From positions 1,461,126 through 1,525,125 of the forward strand of contig NZ_CP012410.1 of NCBI RefSeq assembly GCF_001274535.1: 64,000 nucleotides of DNA. Reading direction: 5' to 3'. The notes beneath the pieces were generated by a model. That model was given only the letters and a program-made list of their open reading frames with translations, did no database searches and was not told where the DNA came from. The first letter of the stretch is position 1, and the number at the start of each line of letters is the position of its first letter. Made by a program: the position numbers and the translations under genes. Shown in pieces: positions 63,558 through 64,000 of this stretch. This stretch comes from Leptotrichia sp. oral taxon 212 (GTDB lineage Bacteria > Fusobacteriota > Fusobacteriia > Fusobacteriales > Leptotrichiaceae).

Positions 63558-63595
63558 TTTTTTCATTTTTTTTCATTTTTTTTCATTTTTTTTCA
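63558..63595. repeat. phased A-tract decamer repeats upstream of the fru promoter
   Basis: Going up from the -35 box the minus strand carries A6 and three A8 tracts separated by TG, exactly 10 bp apart (3.5 copies of the decamer). Such spacing matches one helical turn and predicts curved DNA or an UP-element-like activator. Confidence 0.7.
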
Positions 63596-63710
63596 AATGT
63601 CTTCATTTTACTGTTTTTAATGTTCTAAGAATATATCATTTATAATTCTATCTATTTTCTAATATAAAAAATGTAATATATGTCTATACAAAAAATGAAA
63701 GGAGTTTTTT

Positions 63711-64000
63711 ATGAAATTAAAAAATATTATGATTGCAGGTTTTCTGTTAGCTGCAACAGGCGTATTCGCAAATACTGCAGCACAGACAGGAAATAATACG
63801 AATGTACAGGCATCAGCAAATGTCGTTGACAGAACTCAGGAGGCCTTTTCAAATGTATATGAAAAAACAAAGCACTCGGTAGTTAATATCCGTACAAAAA
63901 AAACAATAATTGTGAATACTTATAATCCGCTTGAAGAATTTTTATTCGGTACTTCAGGAAGAAGACAGGAAAGAAGGGAATCTGGAAGCTTAGGTTCCGG
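63711..64000 (+). CDS. DegP/HtrA-type serine protease, partial (N terminus)
   Basis: The first 96 residues show a signal peptide (MKLKNIMIAGFLLAATGVFA) and the start of a trypsin-like domain: AFSNVYEKTKHSVVNIRTKK, PLEEFLFGTSG and then SGSLGSG, matching the opening of HtrA/DegP proteases, periplasmic quality-control enzymes. The catalytic triad and PDZ domains lie beyond the window. AAAGGAG precedes the ATG. The gene is divergent from fruR. Confidence 0.8.
   Translation, partial: MKLKNIMIAGFLLAATGVFANTAAQTGNNTNVQASANVVDRTQEAFSNVYEKTKHSVVNIRTKKTIIVNTYNPLEEFLFGTSGRRQERRESGSLGS

Noticed and set aside
63564-63586. Start-codon phase variation of fruR by the decamer repeats
   Set aside because: The repeats contain ATGs in all three frames, but a good promoter lies downstream of them, so they should not be in the fruR message.

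Overview
The window reads as chromosome of a very AT-rich, fermentative bacterium with a Gram-negative-type envelope. Supporting signs are lpxK (lipid A kinase), lipoproteins with clear lipoboxes, peptidoglycan hydrolases and L,D-transpeptidases, alongside genes more usual in Firmicutes (whiA, a PASTA protein next to rsgA-rpe, the RqcH/NFACT protein, type III glutamine synthetase, khpA). This mix, with many AAA/ATT codons and clean AGGAGG-type ribosome sites, suggests Fusobacteriota, most likely the Leptotrichia group; that placement is inference. No rRNA, tRNA, CRISPR array or insertion sequence was recognised.

Layout. 1-3.2 kb (minus): HIT protein (partial), rpiB, YbgC-type thioesterase, khpA, DUF4911 protein, rsmA, hpt. 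3.4-8.8 kb (plus): kinase-less PASTA protein, rsgA (apparently starting with ATT), rpe, a MarR-FeoA fusion regulator, RqcH-like NFACT protein, HPr. 8.9-17.6 kb (minus): pyrG, fba, GH25 lysozyme, serS, an unknown, lpxK, whiA and a MORN-repeat protein. 17.8-21.4 kb (plus): gdhA and glnN (ammonia assimilation). 21.5-24.6 kb (minus): a queuosine-precursor transporter behind a preQ1-I-like leader, a DUF898 protein and two unknown membrane proteins.

24.6-38.7 kb is the accessory region and the most interesting part. A helicase, a DUF4391 protein, a 44-residue ORF and a type III Mod methyltransferase run leftwards. The Res nuclease/helicase follows only after a 3.8-kb insert holding a reverse transcriptase and small toxin-antitoxin-like genes. 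The RT is split into two frames at an A8 tract just before a stop. Upstream of the helicase lie two perfect 23-bp inverted repeats flanking 126 bp with an extended -10 promoter, followed by a tyrosine recombinase gene. As assembled, the promoter points at the recombinase and away from the defence operon; inversion would point it at the operon. I read this as a phase-variable promoter switch for a type III restriction / helicase / RT island.

38.8-49.5 kb: DUF1963 protein, M23 peptidase, aminotransferase, two paralogous L,D-transpeptidases, an S24-like regulator, metA, dtd, NlpC/P60 lipoprotein and a membrane protein. 49.6-59.5 kb (minus): an oligopeptide ABC transporter, oppD-oppF-oppB-oppC, followed by three paralogous binding lipoproteins, the middle one broken by a frameshift. 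59.8-63.5 kb (minus): fruR-fruK-fruA, the fructose PTS operon, with helically phased A-tracts upstream of its promoter. The window ends in the start of a DegP/HtrA-type protease (plus). Peptide uptake, PTS sugar uptake with HPr, glutamate/glutamine synthesis and glycolytic and pentose enzymes fit a saccharolytic, peptide-using anaerobe.
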